Part shown: in pieces, positions 61,645-64,000 of the stretch
How the letters are laid out: each line of letters opens with the position of its first letter
Position numbering within the stretch: position 1 is the stretch's first letter
NCBI GenBank assembly: GCA_900108205.1
Contig: FNUU01000001.1
Location: 544,673 to 608,672, forward strand
Reading direction: 5' to 3'
DNA: 64,000 nt
Origin: Eubacterium ruminantium
GTDB taxonomy: Bacteria; Bacillota; Clostridia; Lachnospirales; Lachnospiraceae
Notes under the pieces: generated by a model
What the model was told of the DNA's origin: nothing
Seen by the model: only the letters and a program-made list of their open reading frames with translations
The model's database searches: none
Program-made: the position numbers and the translations under genes

Positions 61645-64000
61645 TTATTCAACATTATAGGTAACACCCTTCACATTTCCGATATCAAACATACTTGTGA
61701 TATCGTTGCCCTGAGTGTCGATTATATTGATAATTACATTTCCATCATTTGATTCAAGGCCTGTGAAGGTCTTTTCAACATTGTATGGGAAGCCCTCTGC
61801 TGCAACTGTATCATTTGCAACATCATAGGTTTCTCCTCCAATTGAAAACTTTATGATAACATTTACAGTTCCGCCTGATTCCCTGATATACTGGCTGAGT
61901 GTAGCACTGTCATAAGGTGTGATCGCTCCTGCTATAGTAGCCGAATAGGTTTTTGTAGCCTTACCCAGGCTGACTGTAAATCCTATAGAGGTTCCTTCTG
62001 TTACACTTGTTCCTGCAGGAACTGTCTGGCTTATTACCTGACCTTCTGGAACTGAATCGTTTGCCTCATATGTTACCTCACCGGCTACAAGTCCGAGAGC
62101 CTGAAGCGTTGCACGCGCAGATTCCTCTGTCTGTCCCTGAAGATTCGGAACCTGTATCTCATTAGGTCCGTTACTTACTATTACTTTTATGGTACTTCCG
62201 GATGCAGCCTTTGTATCAGGTCCCGGCTCAGTAGAAATGATATGATCCTTCTCAACAGTATCACTCAGTTCATAACTGTGGGTTACCTTGAAGCCCGCTT
62301 CCGTAAGCTTCGCATCTGCATCTTCAACTGTATATCCAATTACATTCGGAACAGCTATCTCAGCCGCACCGGCACTTACAGTGATTACGATCTTCTCATC
62401 AAGAGGAATTTCAACAGCCTCATCAACACTCTGCTTGATTACATAGTCTTCAGGAGTATTGTCATCATTTACTCTCTCAAATACAACATTAGTGAAGCCT
62501 TCTTTCTCAAGAACAGACTTGGCAGCTTCTTCTTTAAGACCTACAACATTAACCATCTTCTTCTTAGCCTTCTCTGTTGAAGGTTCTTCTGTTGTGGCAT
62601 CTGTTTTCTCTGTAGACTTGTCGTCTGTACTCTTATCATCCTTTGTGTTGGATGTATCTGCCGTACTCTCTGTTGTAACCTTCTGGCTGGAAGCCGTTGT
62701 TTTATTGTCGGAATCCTTTCCGAACTTAAACCATCCGAGAACATTACCGATAAGAATAAAGAGTATAACAGCTATAACAACAGCCGCAGCGATTCCGGCG
62801 ATCATAACTATTTTCTCAAGCTTTGGATCGATGCCTTCTTCGTCGTCCTCTTCCTCTTCTTCCTCATATCCGCGATAATTATTCTCTACATACTCGTCAT
62901 AATCATCATCGACCACCTTGATACCTTTTTTCTTTGGTGGTTCCGGAGTATCATAATCAGAATCATCCTCATTTATAAGCTTATCAAGCCTTGTACGGTC
63001 AATCTGGTCTCTCGAAACTGTACTGCTCTTTGGCACTGAAGTCTGGACCGGAGCTACTCCCTGCTGATAATTCTGATACTGCCTGTTATCTACATTTTTA
63101 ACGCTGCTTTCCCTCTTAATGGCCTGCATATCATTATCTGTAAATTCTCTGGTAGGAGAATTTGTAACAGCCGAAGGTGCAACGATTATATCAATCTTTG
63201 GATTATTTTTTACTCTGTTAAGATCGGCAATAAGCGCATTTGCTGTAAGATATCTTCTCTCAGGCTTCTTCTGAACAGCCTTAAGTATTACCTTCTCAAG
63301 ACTTGAATATATATCCGGATAAAGTTTTCTTGGCGGAACTATCTCATTCTGAATATGCATAAGAGCGATTGATACATTTGTATCGCCTTCAAAAGGAACG
63401 CGTCCCGTAACCATCTCATACATGGTTATACCAAGTGAATAGATATCACTTCTCTCATCACTGTAGCCGCCACGAGCCTGCTCAGGTGAAATGTAATGCA
63501 CACTGCCCATATTGGTTGTAGACATGGTATTAGAGGTTGCTGCCTTTGCAATACCAAAATCAGTAACCTTAAGTATCCCATTCGGGCCGACTATTATATT
63601 CTGTGGCTTTATATCCCTGTGAATAACATGATTTTCATGTGCTGCTGCAAGTCCGGAAGCTATCTGGATAGAAAAATCGATTGCCGTATCCATATCAAGT
63701 CTTCCACGCTCTCTGATATAATCCTTAAGAGTTATACCATCAACAAGCTCCATGACAATAAAATATCTGCCCTCATCCTCACAGACATCATAAACGCTTA
63801 CGATATTCGGATGAGAAAGCGCAGCGGAAGCCTGAGCCTCCACTCTGAACTTGGAAACAAAATTTATATCATTACTGAATTCAGATTTAAGCACCTTAAG
63901 AGCAACATATCTCTTAAGTCTCAGATCATTTGCCTTATAAACCGTTGACATTCCGCCGGTTCCGACAACCTCAATGATCTCATATCTGTCATCTAAGATT
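61645..64000 (-). CDS. prkC: Serine/threonine kinase with PASTA domains, PrkC/Stk1 type (5' end beyond window)
   Basis: Membrane kinase that senses cell wall fragments. The visible 784 residues begin ILDDRYEIIEVVGTGGMSTV, so the glycine loop is present and only about ten residues lie past the right edge; the Met at 63951 is inside that loop and is not the start. HRDIKPQN and DFG are intact. An acidic linker, one membrane helix (about 397-424), a Thr/Lys linker and three PASTA domains (about 480-678) follow, then a beta-rich C-terminal domain of about 100 residues. A matching phosphatase is expected beyond the edge. Confidence 0.96.
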   Translation of the reverse strand, partial: ILDDRYEIIEVVGTGGMSTVYKANDLRLKRYVALKVLKSEFSNDINFVSKFRVEAQASAALSHPNIVSVYDVCEDEGRYFIVMELVDGITLKDYIRERGRLDMDTAIDFSIQIASGLAAAHENHVIHRDIKPQNIIVGPNGILKVTDFGIAKAATSNTMSTTNMGSVHYISPEQARGGYSDERSDIYSLGITMYEMVTGRVPFEGDTNVSIALMHIQNEIVPPRKLYPDIYSSLEKVILKAVQKKPERRYLTANALIADLNRVKNNPKIDIIVAPSAVTNSPTREFTDNDMQAIKRESSVKNVDNRQYQNYQQGVAPVQTSVPKSSTVSRDQIDRTRLDKLINEDDSDYDTPEPPKKKGIKVVDDDYDEYVENNYRGYEEEEEEDDEEGIDPKLEKIVMIAGIAAAVVIAVILFILIGNVLGWFKFGKDSDNKTTASSQKVTTESTADTSNTKDDKSTDDKSTEKTDATTEEPSTEKAKKKMVNVVGLKEEAAKSVLEKEGFTNVVFERVNDDNTPEDYVIKQSVDEAVEIPLDEKIVITVSAGAAEIAVPNVIGYTVEDADAKLTEAGFKVTHSYELSDTVEKDHIISTEPGPDTKAASGSTIKVIVSNGPNEIQVPNLQGQTEESARATLQALGLVAGEVTYEANDSVPEGQVISQTVPAGTSVTEGTSIGFTVSLGKATKTYSATIAGAITPYDSATLSQYIRESGGTVNVIIKFSIGGETYDVANDTVAAEGFPYNVEKTFTGLESNDGNVIINIIDTQGNDITSMFDIGNVKGVTYNVE

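Noticed and set aside
63800..64000. Start of the PASTA kinase at 63951
   Set aside because: The frame continues upstream to the window edge with typical kinase residues, and the Met is inside the glycine-rich loop, so the true start is outside the window.

Overview
The window looks like a chromosomal stretch of an anaerobic Clostridia member of the Lachnospiraceae type (Bacillota). The reasons are the moderately AT-rich DNA, AGGAGG-type ribosome sites, a PolC replicase, RNase J, IreB, a PASTA kinase and a non-mevalonate isoprenoid route, all in gene orders typical of Firmicutes. Nearly every gene is on the minus strand; only the YfhO-like gene and efp are on the plus strand. I see no rRNA, tRNA, CRISPR array, prophage or insertion sequence. 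Genus and species cannot be fixed from sequence reading alone.

Layout, left to right. (1) 1-9390: the classic block asp23/yqhY-nusB-xseA-xseB-ispA-dxs-tlyA-nadK-argR-small HTH gene-recN, transcribed leftward; recN is cut by the left edge. (2) 9714-14960, plus strand: a 1748-residue membrane protein made of two fused YfhO-like modules, then efp with its own strong promoter and terminator. (3) 15968-36027: a type IV pilus cluster transcribed leftward, in the order pilB, pilT, pilC, pilA, a pilM-pilN fusion, pilO, four minor pilin-like genes and a giant secreted protein of 1954 residues. No prepilin peptidase is encoded here. (4) 36288-42486: ireB-ruvX-DUF1292-rnj-ylbF-MltG-like-trmR-peptidase U32, covering kinase signalling, RNA turnover and tRNA wobble modification. 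(5) 42561-56036: bactofilin-pyrH-frr-uppS-cdsA-dxr-rseP-ispG-polC, the conserved envelope, isoprenoid and replication block. (6) 56308-64000: an AIM24-family gene, a repeat-rich intergenic region, an SSS symporter, thiN-rpe-rsgA and the PASTA kinase prkC, which is cut by the right edge.

Functional links. dxs, ispA, ispG, dxr and uppS supply the undecaprenyl carrier. cdsA supplies phospholipid precursor. PrkC and IreB are probably kinase and substrate. TrmR and the U32 protein probably act together on wobble uridine 34. PilB, PilT, PilC, PilMN and PilO form the motor and platform for the PilA fibre and its minor pilins.

The least explained content is non-coding and accessory. A 167-bp multi-hairpin repeat occurs in two nearly identical inverted copies about 41.5 kb apart, each just after a terminator-like hairpin. 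A 74-bp tandem array has a hairpin in every unit. A leader before pilMN can form mutually exclusive stems. The giant pilus-linked protein and the double YfhO protein are also unusual.
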